In this document: in pieces, positions 1-8,081 of the stretch
How the letters are laid out: each line of letters opens with the position of its first letter
How positions within the stretch are numbered: position 1 is the stretch's first letter
NCBI GenBank assembly: GCA_001897075.1
Contig: MKRZ01000213.1
Location: 8,053 to 45,224, forward strand
DNA from: Mesorhizobium sp. 61-13
GTDB taxonomy: Bacteria > Pseudomonadota > Alphaproteobacteria > Rhizobiales > Rhizobiaceae
Reading direction: 5' to 3'
Length of the DNA stretch: 37,172 nucleotides
Notes under the pieces: model-generated
Told to the model about the DNA's origin: nothing
The model's database searches: none
Seen by the model: the letters and a program-made list of their open reading frames with translations, nothing else
Made by a program: the position numbers and the translations under genes

Positions 1-714
1 ATTCATCTGCTGCGCGATCTGCGCATCGCTATGACCCTTCACGGTGAGTGACGACAGCGAATAGGTGTCGCCAGCCGCAGGGGCTGCGCCCGCCGTCGGA
101 ACCTGAGCCGTACCGGTGACCGCACCAGTCGTGCCAAGGCGGGCTGCATCGAGAATGCCCTTCTTGGTCGGTGCCGCGCCAGCGTCGTAAAGCTTGATGT
201 CGTCGACCTTGATGTCGATGGTGGAGATCGACGCTGCGCCGGCTGAACTGCGGTTGAAGGCAGACACGACTTTGACGTCAGCCGAAGCGCCAGTGGCGTT
301 CGAAACCGACAGCATGTTCGTGCCGGAGAAAGTCGCAGCATCGGCATAAGACTTCATCTGCGCCTGAAGCGATGCGATTTCCGTCTGGATCTTTTCCTTG
401 TCGGCGTCGGTTGCACCGTAGGCCGCCACCAGCTTGACCTTGATCTGGTTAACCGTGTCGATGGCTTTGTTCATGCCGGTGTAGGCAGTGTCGACCTTGG
501 AAGCGCCGAGGCCGAGGGCGTCCTGCACCGTCGTCATTGCCTGGTTGTCGGAACGCATCGTGGTAGCGATCGACCAGTAAGCGGCGTTGTCGCTGGCGTC
601 GTTGACGCGGTAGCCGGTCGAGATGCGCGACTGGGTCGATTCGAGGTTCTTGTTGGTTGCATTCAGGCTCTGCAGAGCCGTCAACGCCGAAGCGTTGGTC
701 ATGATACTGGCCAT
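1..714 (-). CDS. fla: Flagellin, partial (N-terminal 238 codons)
   Basis: Filament subunit exported by the flagellar type III system. The frame is open from the ATG at 712-714 to the window edge, so the C-terminus lies outside; the ORF track missed it because no stop is present. The N-terminus (MASIMTNASALTALQSLN) and the RISTGYRVNDASDNAAYWSIA block are the conserved D0/D1 flagellin region. The first ~115 codons are about 93% identical in DNA, by eye, to the flagellin at 1012-2094, and the central part then diverges (no AAAADTG-type insert, different residues after KVDDIKLYD). An AAAGG ribosome site lies 9 nt before the ATG. The gene is downstream of the other flagellin on the same strand but has its own leader after that gene's terminator. 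It is a flagellin with high certainty; which paralogue (flaA, B, C or D) cannot be told. Confidence 0.95.
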   Translation of the reverse strand, partial: MASIMTNASALTALQSLNATNKNLESTQSRISTGYRVNDASDNAAYWSIATTMRSDNQAMTTVQDALGLGASKVDTAYTGMNKAIDTVNQIKVKLVAAYGATDADKEKIQTEIASLQAQMKSYADAATFSGTNMLSVSNATGASADVKVVSAFNRSSAGAASISTIDIKVDDIKLYDAGAAPTKKGILDAARLGTTGAVTGTAQVPTAGAAPAAGDTYSLSSLTVKGHSDAQIAQQMN

Positions 715-813
715 GTACTCGTACCTTTACACGTATTGCTGTGACATACCGGCTTGTCCGGTATGACGGTACGGCATCATGCCAATGATCGCTCAAACCC
801 GATCACCCGCCAT
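715..813 (-). promoter_or_regulatory. Flagellin leader/promoter block, copy 1
   Basis: This block upstream of the partial flagellin is almost identical to the one upstream of the second flagellin (2095-2201), apart from an indel of about 8 nt. It contains a hairpin (745-765) and a short palindrome GGCATCATGCC (773-783). Similarity fades beyond about 813. Conservation of a non-coding block between paralogues suggests it holds the promoter or leader control elements. No sigma-54, sigma-28 or sigma-70 box could be assigned with confidence. The rest of the gap (814-954) shows no other feature. Confidence 0.6.
745..765 (-). promoter_or_regulatory. 5' leader hairpin of flagellin copy 1
   Basis: A perfect 8-bp inverted repeat, CATACCGG-CTTGT-CCGGTATG, starts about 30 nt upstream of the flagellin ATG. 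The same stem with a one-base loop change occurs before the other flagellin. A leader hairpin could affect mRNA stability or be bound by a post-transcriptional regulator such as FlbT, which acts on flagellin leaders in Caulobacter; that link is inference. Confidence 0.55.
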
Positions 814-954
814 TGCCCGCAACGTGGCAGAGACTTCCTAGGAAACCGATAAGCGCCGTGGTTAACAGTGTGTTTTACGTAACATTGTGCGGTTGAAGAT
901 CTGAATCAAGAAGCTGATTTCTTGATTCCAGTAAGCCGGTCAAGACTCTGATTT

Positions 955-990
955 TAAAAAGAAAAGGGCCGCGCTTTTTGGCACGGCCCC
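955..990 (-). terminator. Rho-independent terminator after flagellin 1012-2094
   Basis: Read on the minus strand, a GC-rich hairpin (GGGGCCGTGCC-AAAAA-GCGCGGCCC) is followed directly by TTTTCTTTTT. It begins about 20 nt after the flagellin stop codon and separates this gene from the next flagellin. Confidence 0.85.
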
Positions 991-1011
991 GATTGGCGAA
1001 GTTTGGTTGGT

Positions 1012-2094
1012 TTAGCGGAACAGCGACAGGATCGACTGCGAACCAGAGTTGGCGATCGACAGCGCCTGGATGCCCAACTGCTGCTGAACCTGCAGCGCCT
1101 GAAGGCGGGTCGATTCCTTGTTCATGTCGGCATCGACGAGCTGGCCGACACCGCGGTCGATGGAGTCCATCAGGCTCTGCGTAAAGGTCTTCTGCAGGTC
1201 GATGCGACTCTTGGCAGCGCCGAGGTTGGTCGCTGCCGTCGTCATCTGCTTGAGCACCGAGTCGACCTTGCTGAGCATCGCACCGATCGTGCCATCAGCA
1301 GCAGCGGTGATGTCGAGATTGAAAACGGACTTTGTCGCGATGACCGTCGCGGTGCCGTCTGCTGCCGTTGCGGCCGTCGCCGCAGCCGTCTTGGCTGCCG
1401 TGTCGGTTGCGCCGCCGGCAATCTGCGTGGCGAAGGTCGATTCGAAAGCGTCCTGTGCTTTCGCCGTGCTGTAGATGGCCGTTTCCCGATCAAGAACGCC
1501 GGCATTCTTGAGGTTCGCCGCCGTGCCGGAATCAAACAGCTTTGTGCCTTCGACCTTGATGTCGATGGTGGAGATCGACGCAGCGCCGGAAGAATTACGA
1601 TTGAAGGCCGATACGACCTTGACGTCCTGCTGGACGCCCGTGTCGGCCGCAGCCGCCGCACCGGCGGCATCCTTGGTCGATGTCACCGACAACATGTTGG
1701 TGCCGGAGAAGGTTGCGGCCTCGGCATAAGACTTCATCTGCGCCTGAAGCGACGCAATTTCGGTCTGGATCTTGGCCTTGTCGGCGTCGGTCGCACCGTA
1801 GGCCGCCACCAGCTTGACCTTGATCTGGTTGACCGTGTCGATCGCCTTGTTCATGCCGGTGTAAGCGGTGTCGACCTTGGAAGCGCCGAGGCCGAGTGCA
1901 TCCTGAACCGTCGTCATGGCCTGATTGTCGGAACGCATCGTGGTGGCGATCGACCAATATGCAGCGTTGTCGCTGGCGTCGTTGACACGGTAGCCGGTCG
2001 AGATGCGCGACTGGGTCGCTTCGAGGTTCTTGTTGGTTGAATTCAGGCTCTGAAGAGCCGTCAACGCCGAGGCGTTGGTCATGATGCTGGCCAT
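1012..2094 (-). CDS. fla: Flagellin, complete (360 aa)
   Basis: Structural protein of the flagellar filament. It has the conserved N-terminal D0/D1 helices (MASIMTNASALTALQSLNSTNK, RISTGYRVNDASDNA), a variable alanine-rich centre (about residues 150-260), and the conserved C-terminal D1/D0 helix ending QQQLGIQALSIANSGSQSILSLFR. At 360 aa it has the short length typical of rhizobial flagellins. The start is supported by AAAGG 9 nt upstream and by identity with the paralogue. It lies just beyond fliP and upstream of a second flagellin at an offset of exactly 1380 bp. It has its own leader with a hairpin, and a strong terminator follows. The plus-strand ORFs over it, including one of 345 codons, are antisense shadows. 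Confidence 0.97.
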   Translation of the reverse strand: MASIMTNASALTALQSLNSTNKNLEATQSRISTGYRVNDASDNAAYWSIATTMRSDNQAMTTVQDALGLGASKVDTAYTGMNKAIDTVNQIKVKLVAAYGATDADKAKIQTEIASLQAQMKSYAEAATFSGTNMLSVTSTKDAAGAAAAADTGVQQDVKVVSAFNRNSSGAASISTIDIKVEGTKLFDSGTAANLKNAGVLDRETAIYSTAKAQDAFESTFATQIAGGATDTAAKTAAATAATAADGTATVIATKSVFNLDITAAADGTIGAMLSKVDSVLKQMTTAATNLGAAKSRIDLQKTFTQSLMDSIDRGVGQLVDADMNKESTRLQALQVQQQLGIQALSIANSGSQSILSLFR

Positions 2095-2201
2095 GTACTC
2101 GTACCTTTACACGTTTTCACGCATTACTGTGACATACCGGCTTGCCCGGTATGACGGTACGGCATCATGCCAATGATCGCTCAAACCCAATCACCCGCCA
2201 T
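2095..2201 (-). promoter_or_regulatory. Flagellin leader/promoter block, copy 2
   Basis: Second copy of the block upstream of the partial flagellin. It has the hairpin CATACCGG-CTTGC-CCGGTATG (2133-2153), whose loop differs by one base while the stem is unchanged, and the palindrome GGCATCATGCC (2161-2171). An insertion of about 8 nt sits between ribosome site and hairpin relative to copy 1. The remaining bases to the fliP stop (2202-2288) hold no recognisable feature, and no terminator was seen after fliP. Confidence 0.6.
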
Positions 2202-2288
2202 CACCGGGACCATGACAGGCAGTCCCTGCAAATTGGATAAGGGTTATGGTTAGCGAAATCTAAATCGGCGCTGATCGACGAATTCTTG

Positions 2289-3020
2289 TCAGGTGAAGGA
2301 GCGCACGAGGCTACCGACCAGCAGGTTCCATCCGTCTATCAGGACGAAGAACATGATCTTGAACGGCAACGACACCACCGTCGGAGGCAGCATCATCATG
2401 CCCATCGCCATGGTGATGGTGGCAACGATGAGATCAATGACAAGAAATGGCAGCACGATCAGGAAGCCGATCTCGAAACCTCTTCTGATTTCGGAGATCA
2501 TGAAGGCCGGGACGAGAATGCGCAGGTCCACGGTGTCGCGCGAGACGGTCTGCCCGCGCTCGCGAGCAAGGTCGGCAAACAGGTCGAAATCCTTGTCGCG
2601 GACGTTGCGCAGCATGAAGGTCCGGAAGGGATCGGCGATCTTTTCCATCGCCTCGGTCTGGTTGATCTGGTTGTCCATCAGCGGCTTTACGCCGTTGTTC
2701 CATGCCTGATCGAAGGTCGGGGCCATGACGTAGAACGTCATGAACAAGGACAGCGAGATCAGGATCAGGTTCGCAGGCGTCGATTGCAAGCCGATGCCCG
2801 CACGCAGGATCGAGAAGGCAATGATGAAGCGCGTGAAGCTCGTCACCATGATCAGCAGGCCGGGCGCCACCGATAGCACGGTGAGCAGGCCGAACATCTG
2901 GATGATGTAGCCGACCGTCGTGTTGTTCATCTGGCCGATGCCGCCAAGGTCGATCTGCTGGGCAGATGCGGCCGTGACTGTGACTACAACAATTGCGAGT
3001 GAGACGAGGAGCGCTCTCAT
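2289..3020 (-). CDS. fliP: Flagellar export gate protein FliP
   Basis: Core membrane component of the flagellar type III export gate, which forms a helical assembly with FliQ and FliR inside the MS ring. The protein is 243 aa, close to family length. It has an N-terminal signal-like segment (MRALLVSLAIVVVTVTAASA), hydrophobic segments near residues 40-70 and 85-100, and two C-terminal ones around 180-235. The family signatures RFIIAFSILRAGIGLQSTPAN and MGMMMLPPTVVSLPFKIMFFVLIDGW are visible. Its start overlaps the fliL stop by 4 nt (ATGA), so the two are probably translationally coupled. fliQ, fliR and flhA are not in this window. It is the last gene of the flgB-fliP operon before the flagellins. 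Confidence 0.97.
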   Translation of the reverse strand: MRALLVSLAIVVVTVTAASAQQIDLGGIGQMNNTTVGYIIQMFGLLTVLSVAPGLLIMVTSFTRFIIAFSILRAGIGLQSTPANLILISLSLFMTFYVMAPTFDQAWNNGVKPLMDNQINQTEAMEKIADPFRTFMLRNVRDKDFDLFADLARERGQTVSRDTVDLRILVPAFMISEIRRGFEIGFLIVLPFLVIDLIVATITMAMGMMMLPPTVVSLPFKIMFFVLIDGWNLLVGSLVRSFT

Positions 3021-3505
3021 TCGTACAACAGCGTCCTGATCAGCACGTCTTTCACGTGGCCGTCACCGCGCATAGAAGCGCGCTCCAAAAGATCTGCCTT
3101 GAGGTGAAGTAAGCCGCTGGCGCCTTCGACCTGATGCATCTTCACCGTGCGCATGAATGTCAGCAGATCTTGATGGATCGCCTCCACCGTTTCCGTCGGC
3201 AGGGGTGCATCCAGCAGCAGGGAAACGTCCATGCGCACCCAGGTTTCCACCGGGGCGGCCAGATTGGTCGTGATCGAGGGGAGTTCCGCCACGATGAAGG
3301 CGGCGGCTTGCTCGGTCGACGGCTCGGCGGTGGCGTGCTCGCCGCCTTCAGCGGCAGGACCCTTTGCCGGCACTTCCGAGCTTTTGAGGTACAAACCCGA
3401 AGCCCAACCAATCCCGAGGGCTGCCACAGTCATGCCAAGCAGCATCGCGGCCTGGATGACCAGGGATGGTCCCTTGGCGACTGGGATCTGCTCGGCGTTC
3501 GCCAT
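3017..3505 (-). CDS. fliL: Flagellar basal body-associated protein FliL
   Basis: Single-pass inner membrane protein that associates with the stator around the basal body. The 162-aa product has a short cytoplasmic N-terminus, one transmembrane segment at about residues 15-36 (VIQAAMLLGMTVAALGIGWASGLYL), a low-complexity linker (EGGEHATAEPSTEQ) and a periplasmic domain with the family-type VETWVRMDVSLLLD stretch and a C-terminal LIRTLLYE. It lies between flgH (24-nt gap) and fliP (4-nt overlap), the usual rhizobial position. Confidence 0.92.
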   Translation of the reverse strand: MANAEQIPVAKGPSLVIQAAMLLGMTVAALGIGWASGLYLKSSEVPAKGPAAEGGEHATAEPSTEQAAAFIVAELPSITTNLAAPVETWVRMDVSLLLDAPLPTETVEAIHQDLLTFMRTVKMHQVEGASGLLHLKADLLERASMRGDGHVKDVLIRTLLYE

Positions 3506-3529
3506 GTGGCCTTTCCTCGTTGCGATCGC

Positions 3530-4234
3530 CTAGAAAGGCAGGACCTTGTCAAGCACCTGTTGGCCATAGGCCGGCTGCTGGACTTCCGAGATGCGGCCGC
3601 GTCCGCCGTATGAAATGCGGGCCTCGGCTATACGCTCGTAAGAGATCGTGTTTTCAGCACCGATGTCGGACGGGCGCACCATGCCGGCGATGTTCAACAC
3701 GCGCAATTCGGCGTTGACGCGAACCTCCTGCGACCCCTTGATCATCAGGTTTCCGTTGGGAAGAACCTCGGTGACAACGGCTGCGACGTTAAGCGCTATG
3801 GTTTCCGAGCGTTCGGTTGCACCATCCGCATTGGTTTCGGTCTTGGATTTCAGGCTGCCTTCGCCGGAACCGCCGGTCGAGGCTCCGTCCCAGCCGATAT
3901 CGGCGTCGAAACCTAGCGACCTGCTCGCCGTGCGGCTGCGGTCATTCTGGTTCTTGAAGCGAGCCTTGTCGTTGATCTTGATGTTGACGGTGAGGATGTC
4001 GCCGGCGCGCAGCGCACGCGGGTCCGTGAAAAGGCGGCTCTGGCGGTCGTCCCACAATGAGAACTGCTTGACCGGCTTGGCCGGTGTTTCCGGATATTGA
4101 TAAACGGATGCGCTGCCACCTGCGACGCCCGAGCCAACAGGTGAAAGGGCAGGTTCCTTGCCGACCTCCCTCAGGTCGCTGGCACAGCCGGCGAGCACGG
4201 TAAAGGCGAGAAGAGTGGTAAGCTTGCGGATCAT
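3530..4234 (-). CDS. flgH: Flagellar L-ring lipoprotein FlgH
   Basis: Outer membrane lipoprotein that forms the L-ring bushing around the rod. The N-terminus is a lipoprotein signal peptide with lipobox LAGC (lipidated cysteine about residue 17). Family motifs include SLWDDRQSRLFTDPRALRAGDILTVNIKINDKA, VLPNGNLMIKGSQEVRVNAELRVLNIAGMVRPSDI and a C-terminus with GRGRISEVQQPAYGQQVLDKVLPF. At 234 aa it is family length. The start overlaps the upstream motE stop by 4 nt (ATGA). Confidence 0.96.
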   Translation of the reverse strand: MIRKLTTLLAFTVLAGCASDLREVGKEPALSPVGSGVAGGSASVYQYPETPAKPVKQFSLWDDRQSRLFTDPRALRAGDILTVNIKINDKARFKNQNDRSRTASRSLGFDADIGWDGASTGGSGEGSLKSKTETNADGATERSETIALNVAAVVTEVLPNGNLMIKGSQEVRVNAELRVLNIAGMVRPSDIGAENTISYERIAEARISYGGRGRISEVQQPAYGQQVLDKVLPF

Positions 4235-4818
4235 GACGGGTCCGTTCTGCGGGCTGCGCTCGCCATGATGCCGGTCAGTTTGGCGGCGGCCTTCTGGTCC
4301 ATCTCGTTGAGGATGACGCCAGCCTTGCGGGATTCGAGTTTCATCAGGATTGCGGCCGCCAGATTGACATCTACGATGGCCAGGCGTTCGGCGGCGGCAT
4401 CTGGCTTCATGCCGGCGTAGATGTTTACGACGCCTTCTTCGGCGCGGGCGAGGAAGACTTCCCGGCGCTTCAGCCAGGTTTCATACTCGTTGCGCTTTTC
4501 TTCCAAAGCCTTGATCCGGGTGTCGACTTCGCTCTGCAATTGCTTCAGTTCGGCCGCCTGCAATGCATAGCGCCGGTCACGAGCGGCGTCGGCGATGTTC
4601 GAGCAAAAGCGCTCAACTTCGCTTTGACTGCCTGACACGGCCGGTACCGCCTCGCGCGCCAATTTTTGCGGCTCGGGTGCCGCCGGTGCGCCCGGCAACA
4701 CCTGCCTCACCGTTTCGGCGTGGGCGGACGACTGCACGGCAATACCGCCAATTGCACCGCATGAAATCATGGCGCTTGCGGCGAGGACGGCAAATTGCGG
4801 GCGCTTCAACATCGGCAT
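4231..4818 (-). CDS. motE: MotE-like periplasmic motility protein
   Basis: In Sinorhizobium meliloti the gene between flgI and flgH encodes MotE, a periplasmic chaperone for MotC. This 195-aa product fits by position and layout: a signal peptide (MISCGAIGGIAVQSSAHA), a proline/alanine-rich linker, a charged helical region likely to form a coiled coil (about residues 80-120, ELKQLQSEVDTRIKALEEKRNEYETWLKRR), and a C-terminal MgtE-N/FliG-like helical part (YAGMKPDAAAERLAIVDVNLAAAILMKLESRKAGVILNEM). It overlaps flgH by 4 nt and follows flgI after 3 nt. motC is not in the window, so the chaperone role rests on the gene order. Confidence 0.82.
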   Translation of the reverse strand: MPMLKRPQFAVLAASAMISCGAIGGIAVQSSAHAETVRQVLPGAPAAPEPQKLAREAVPAVSGSQSEVERFCSNIADAARDRRYALQAAELKQLQSEVDTRIKALEEKRNEYETWLKRREVFLARAEEGVVNIYAGMKPDAAAERLAIVDVNLAAAILMKLESRKAGVILNEMDQKAAAKLTGIMASAARRTDPS

Positions 4819-4821
4819 GAC

Positions 4822-6060
4822 CTATTGCAGAACCAGATCGGCCTGGAGGGCTCCGGCCGACTTGATGCCTTGAAGAATGGCGATGATCCCATCCGGCTTT
4901 ACGCCAAGCCGGTTGAGCCCAGCTACCAGCGTCTCCAGATCGGGTCCATCCAGTACCGCAACGCGGGCGTCAGGTTGCTTGACGTCGATTGCGGTGTTGG
5001 GCTCGACAGCGGTTACGCCCTTCGAGAACGGTTCGGGCTGGACCACGCGCGGAGCTTCGGTGATGCGCACCGTCAAAGTGCCGTGGCTGATGGCGACGCG
5101 CGAAATCTTGACCTGATTGCCGATGACGATCGTTCCGGTCCGCTCGTCGATTACGACCTTTGCCGGTGTATCGGACTGGATGATCAGATTCTCGATTTCG
5201 GCGTAGAAGCGGGCGGCAGAGATGTTCTTCGGCTTCTTGATCGAAACGGTGCGGGCGTCGCGTTCCGCGGCTACCCGTGCGCCGAAGCGTTGGCGCGTAT
5301 AGTCGTTGATGGCGTCGGCGATGCGCACGGCGGTCGAGAAATCAGGGTTGCGCAGTTGCAGGGTCAGGATCGACTGGTCGCCGAACTCGGCCTCGACAGC
5401 GCGTTCCACAATTGCGCCGTTTGGAACACGGCCTGAAGTCGGCACGCCTTGGGTCACCTGCTCGGCTTGGCCCTGCGCATTGAAACCGGACACGATGACC
5501 GGACCTTGACCGACCGCATAAATCTCACCGTTCGCGGCCTTCAGCGGCGTCATGATGAGCGTGCCGCCGGCCAGCGATGTCGCGTCGCCCATGGATGAAA
5601 CCGTGATGTCGATGCGCGCACCAGACTGGACGAAGGGCGGCATGTTCGCGGTGACGATGACGGCGGCCACGTTCTTGGCACGAGCACTGCCGCCTTCGGT
5701 GGCAATGCCTAGGTTCTCCAGCATTGCCCGGATCGACTGTTCGGTGAACGGCGAATTGCGCAGGCTGTCGCCGGAACCGGCCAACCCGATCACGAGACCG
5801 TAGCCGACAAGCTGGTTGTCGCGGGCGCTCTGCAATTGCGCCACATCCTTGATGCGTGAAGCGACCTGGCCGGGTGGCAGCGAGCTCGGCGCGGAGGCCA
5901 CCTCGAACATGCGCTCGGTGGCCGCAGGAGCATAGTCGACATCGGCGACGCCGCCGTTTTTGGCGGCGAGTTCGCGTTTGGCTTTGGTCGACAAACCATC
6001 GGCGAGCGCCGGCTGCATCGCAACCGCTGTTGCCATCAAGAGGAGCACCAGCCGCCTCAT
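4822..6060 (-). CDS. flgI: Flagellar P-ring protein FlgI
   Basis: Periplasmic P-ring subunit that assembles around the rod in the peptidoglycan layer. A signal peptide (MRRLVLLLMATAVAMQPALA) is followed by an unusual stretch of about 45 residues (GLSTKAKRELAAKNGG...PSSLPPGQVA) before the conserved start SRIKDVAQLQSARDNQLVGYGLVIGLAGSGDSLRNSPFT. The rest has family motifs VTANMPPFVQSGARIDITVSSMGDATSLAGGTLIMTPL and the C-terminal GLNRLGVKPDGIIAILQGIKSAGALQADLVLQ. Total length is 412 aa against about 370 for typical FlgI, the excess being the N-terminal linker. The ATG overlaps the flgA stop (ATGA). Confidence 0.96.
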   Translation of the reverse strand: MRRLVLLLMATAVAMQPALADGLSTKAKRELAAKNGGVADVDYAPAATERMFEVASAPSSLPPGQVASRIKDVAQLQSARDNQLVGYGLVIGLAGSGDSLRNSPFTEQSIRAMLENLGIATEGGSARAKNVAAVIVTANMPPFVQSGARIDITVSSMGDATSLAGGTLIMTPLKAANGEIYAVGQGPVIVSGFNAQGQAEQVTQGVPTSGRVPNGAIVERAVEAEFGDQSILTLQLRNPDFSTAVRIADAINDYTRQRFGARVAAERDARTVSIKKPKNISAARFYAEIENLIIQSDTPAKVVIDERTGTIVIGNQVKISRVAISHGTLTVRITEAPRVVQPEPFSKGVTAVEPNTAIDVKQPDARVAVLDGPDLETLVAGLNRLGVKPDGIIAILQGIKSAGALQADLVLQ

Positions 6061-6527
6061 GCGCCGACCCTGATGGTGCCATCGGCCATAACGGTGCCGG
6101 AGAAGACCTTGCCGCTGTCGATGTTGCGGACCTTGACCATGTCGCCGGCCGAACCGGACTGGAGCGTGACGGCGGTGGCCGAGATGGTGAGACCGCCGGC
6201 AAGGAAATAAACTTGGACAGCCGCGCCCTGTTCAACCAGCCACGCGTCCCTGATTGAATTTATGGTGATGTAGCGCCCGGGGAGCAGCGTGCGCTTGGCC
6301 ACCTTGCCGTCAAGTTGGTCAAGTTTCGTCGCTACCGCGTCCGGGCTGTGCTTGCCGGGTACGAGCGTCACCTGCCGAAGCGCTTCGGGGGCGATGGTCT
6401 CACCGGGATAGATGACCCGGTTGGGAATAAGCACGACCTCCTGGGCGAACGCTGCCGCGCTGCCTGCAAGCAGCGCCAGCGCAAGAATTGCGCCGCGCCA
6501 GCCGATGCGGGAGATCCGTGCCAACAT
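6057..6527 (-). CDS. flgA: P-ring assembly chaperone FlgA
   Basis: Periplasmic protein that assists polymerisation of FlgI into the P-ring. It has a signal peptide (GAILALALLAGSAAAFA), a SAF-like segment (NRVIYPGETIAPEALRQVTL) and the C-terminal FlgA beta domain with GAAVQVYFLAGGLTISATAVTLQSGSAGDMVKVRN, SGKVFSGTVMADGTIRV. At 156 aa it is the short alphaproteobacterial form. It lies 5 nt after flgG and overlaps flgI by 4 nt. Confidence 0.93.
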   Translation of the reverse strand: MLARISRIGWRGAILALALLAGSAAAFAQEVVLIPNRVIYPGETIAPEALRQVTLVPGKHSPDAVATKLDQLDGKVAKRTLLPGRYITINSIRDAWLVEQGAAVQVYFLAGGLTISATAVTLQSGSAGDMVKVRNIDSGKVFSGTVMADGTIRVGA

Positions 6528-6532
6528 CCCTG

Positions 6533-7321
6533 CTACCTGATGTTCTTCGAGACGACCGCAGCCATTTCGTCTGCCGCCTGGATCACCTTGGAGTTCATCT
6601 CGTAGGCGCGCTGGGCCGATATCAGCTCGGTGATTTCCTTGACCGGATCGACGTTGGAGCTTTCGAGATAGCCCTGCTCGATGGTAGCGAAGCCCGGATC
6701 GCCGGGAACGCCGACCGTCGCTGGACCGGACGCTGCCGTTTCCTGGAAAAGGTTATCGCCCAACGGGGCAAGACCAGCCTCATTGGCGAAATTGGCCAGT
6801 GTCAATTGACCAAGGTCCTGAAGATCCACCTGACCGTCGATGCGGGCAAAGACCTGTCCGGTCTTGTTGACGATCACTTCCACCGCATCTGGCGGCACGG
6901 TGATCGACGGAACCACATTGGCGCCATCGACGGTAACGAGCTGGCCGGTCGCATTGGTGTTGAAGGCGCCTGCACGGCTGTAGAGCGTGCCGCCATCGGC
7001 GCTTTCAATCTGAAACCAGCCCTTGCCGGTCAGCGCGAGATCGAAACTGTTGCCCGTATTGGTGAGCGAGCCCTGGGTGTGGACGTTGCGAACGGCCGTC
7101 GTCTTGACGCCAAGACCGACTGAAATGCCTTCGGGAACGATAGAGGAGTTGGAGCGGTTGGGGACGCCTTGAGCGCGGTCAACCTGATAGAGAAGATCGG
7201 AGAATTCGGCGCGGGCGCGCTTGTAGCCTGTCGTGTTGATGTTGGCGATGTTGTTGGCAATGACTTCCAGGTTGGTCTGCTGGGCGTTCATGCCGGTGGC
7301 GGCTATGGCGAGTGCTCTCAT
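6533..7321 (-). CDS. flgG: Flagellar distal rod protein FlgG
   Basis: Builds the distal rod of the basal body. The 262-aa product has the N-terminal rod-protein motif ([43 protein letters not shown]), the central [36 protein letters not shown], and the C-terminal [38 protein letters not shown]. Length and motifs match FlgG rather than the shorter FlgF, which is encoded separately at 20619-21341. It is preceded by fliE in the same operon (11-nt gap). Confidence 0.97.
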   Translation of the reverse strand: MRALAIAATGMNAQQTNLEVIANNIANINTTGYKRARAEFSDLLYQVDRAQGVPNRSNSSIVPEGISVGLGVKTTAVRNVHTQGSLTNTGNSFDLALTGKGWFQIESADGGTLYSRAGAFNTNATGQLVTVDGANVVPSITVPPDAVEVIVNKTGQVFARIDGQVDLQDLGQLTLANFANEAGLAPLGDNLFQETAASGPATVGVPGDPGFATIEQGYLESSNVDPVKEITELISAQRAYEMNSKVIQAADEMAAVVSKNIR

Positions 7322-7332
7322 GACGCGGCTCC

Positions 7333-7659
7333 TCAGATACTCATACGACTGACTTCGAGATAGGCACTTACGATCTTGTCTCGGATGGCGACGGCGGCTT
7401 GGAGGGTTTGCTGCGCGCTCATCACCGCATCCACCACCTGGCGCGTGTCGGCATTGCCCTTGAGCGCCTCGATCGACAGCGTCTCCGCGCTTTCCAGATT
7501 GTTCACGGTCTTAGTCGCGGCCTGGGACAGCGCTTCGGAAAACGAGGTTTCGCCTACGTCCTTGGCGCCCGCTATCGCGTTGCCTTGAAAAAGTTCAGCG
7601 CCCTGTTCAGTGGCGCCAACCGAGGGTTTGAAATGGATTGAACCGATTCCGCCGATCAT
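7333..7659 (-). CDS. fliE: Flagellar hook-basal body protein FliE
   Basis: Small protein joining the MS ring to the proximal rod. At 108 aa it has normal FliE length. The C-terminal helical signature ([42 protein letters not shown]) matches the family, including the conserved [14 protein letters not shown] ending. It sits between flgC (2-nt gap) and flgG, as is usual. Confidence 0.94.
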   Translation of the reverse strand: MIGGIGSIHFKPSVGATEQGAELFQGNAIAGAKDVGETSFSEALSQAATKTVNNLESAETLSIEALKGNADTRQVVDAVMSAQQTLQAAVAIRDKIVSAYLEVSRMSI

Positions 7660-7661
7660 CG

Positions 7662-8075
7662 TCAGTTCCTCATCAGGTCGATGGTCATCGAGATCAGGTC
7701 ACGGGCCTGCTTGATAACCTGCAGATTGGCTTCATATGAGCGGTTGGCCTCGGACATATCGGCCATCTCGATCAGCACGTTGACGTTGGGCGTCTTGACG
7801 TAGCCCCTTTCATCGGCAGCCACGTTGCCCGGTTGGAATTCCATCGGAAAAGCCGAAGGATCGCGTTCGATAGAACTTACTTCGACGAGGCTGACGCCGG
7901 AGGTGCGGTCAAGCTCGGAGGTAAAGCTTATCGTCTTGCGCTGATAGGGGTCGGCTCCGGCCGTGTTACCGGTCGACTGGGCGTTGGCAAGGTTTTCAGA
8001 GACAACGCGCAGGCGCTCCGACTGTGCGCCGAGACCCGATGCTGCGACCTTGAGGGCTGCTGTAAGGGCGTCCAT
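7662..8075 (-). CDS. flgC: Flagellar proximal rod protein FlgC
   Basis: Component of the proximal rod. The 137-aa product has the rod motif ([28 protein letters not shown]), the YQRKTISF segment and the C-terminal [46 protein letters not shown]. It lies between flgB (6-nt gap) and fliE. Confidence 0.96.
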   Translation of the reverse strand: MDALTAALKVAASGLGAQSERLRVVSENLANAQSTGNTAGADPYQRKTISFTSELDRTSGVSLVEVSSIERDPSAFPMEFQPGNVAADERGYVKTPNVNVLIEMADMSEANRSYEANLQVIKQARDLISMTIDLMRN

Positions 8076-8081
8076 TGTCCG

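Noticed and set aside
773-790. A TGGCATG sequence (minus strand) upstream of flagellin, resembling a sigma-54 -24 element.
   Set aside because: The required GC-containing -12 element is missing at the proper spacing, and the motif is part of a palindrome.
1003-2040. A 345-codon plus-strand ORF covering the flagellin gene.
   Set aside because: It is antisense to a clear full-length flagellin, has an arginine/glycine-rich composition typical of shadow frames, and shows no family motif.
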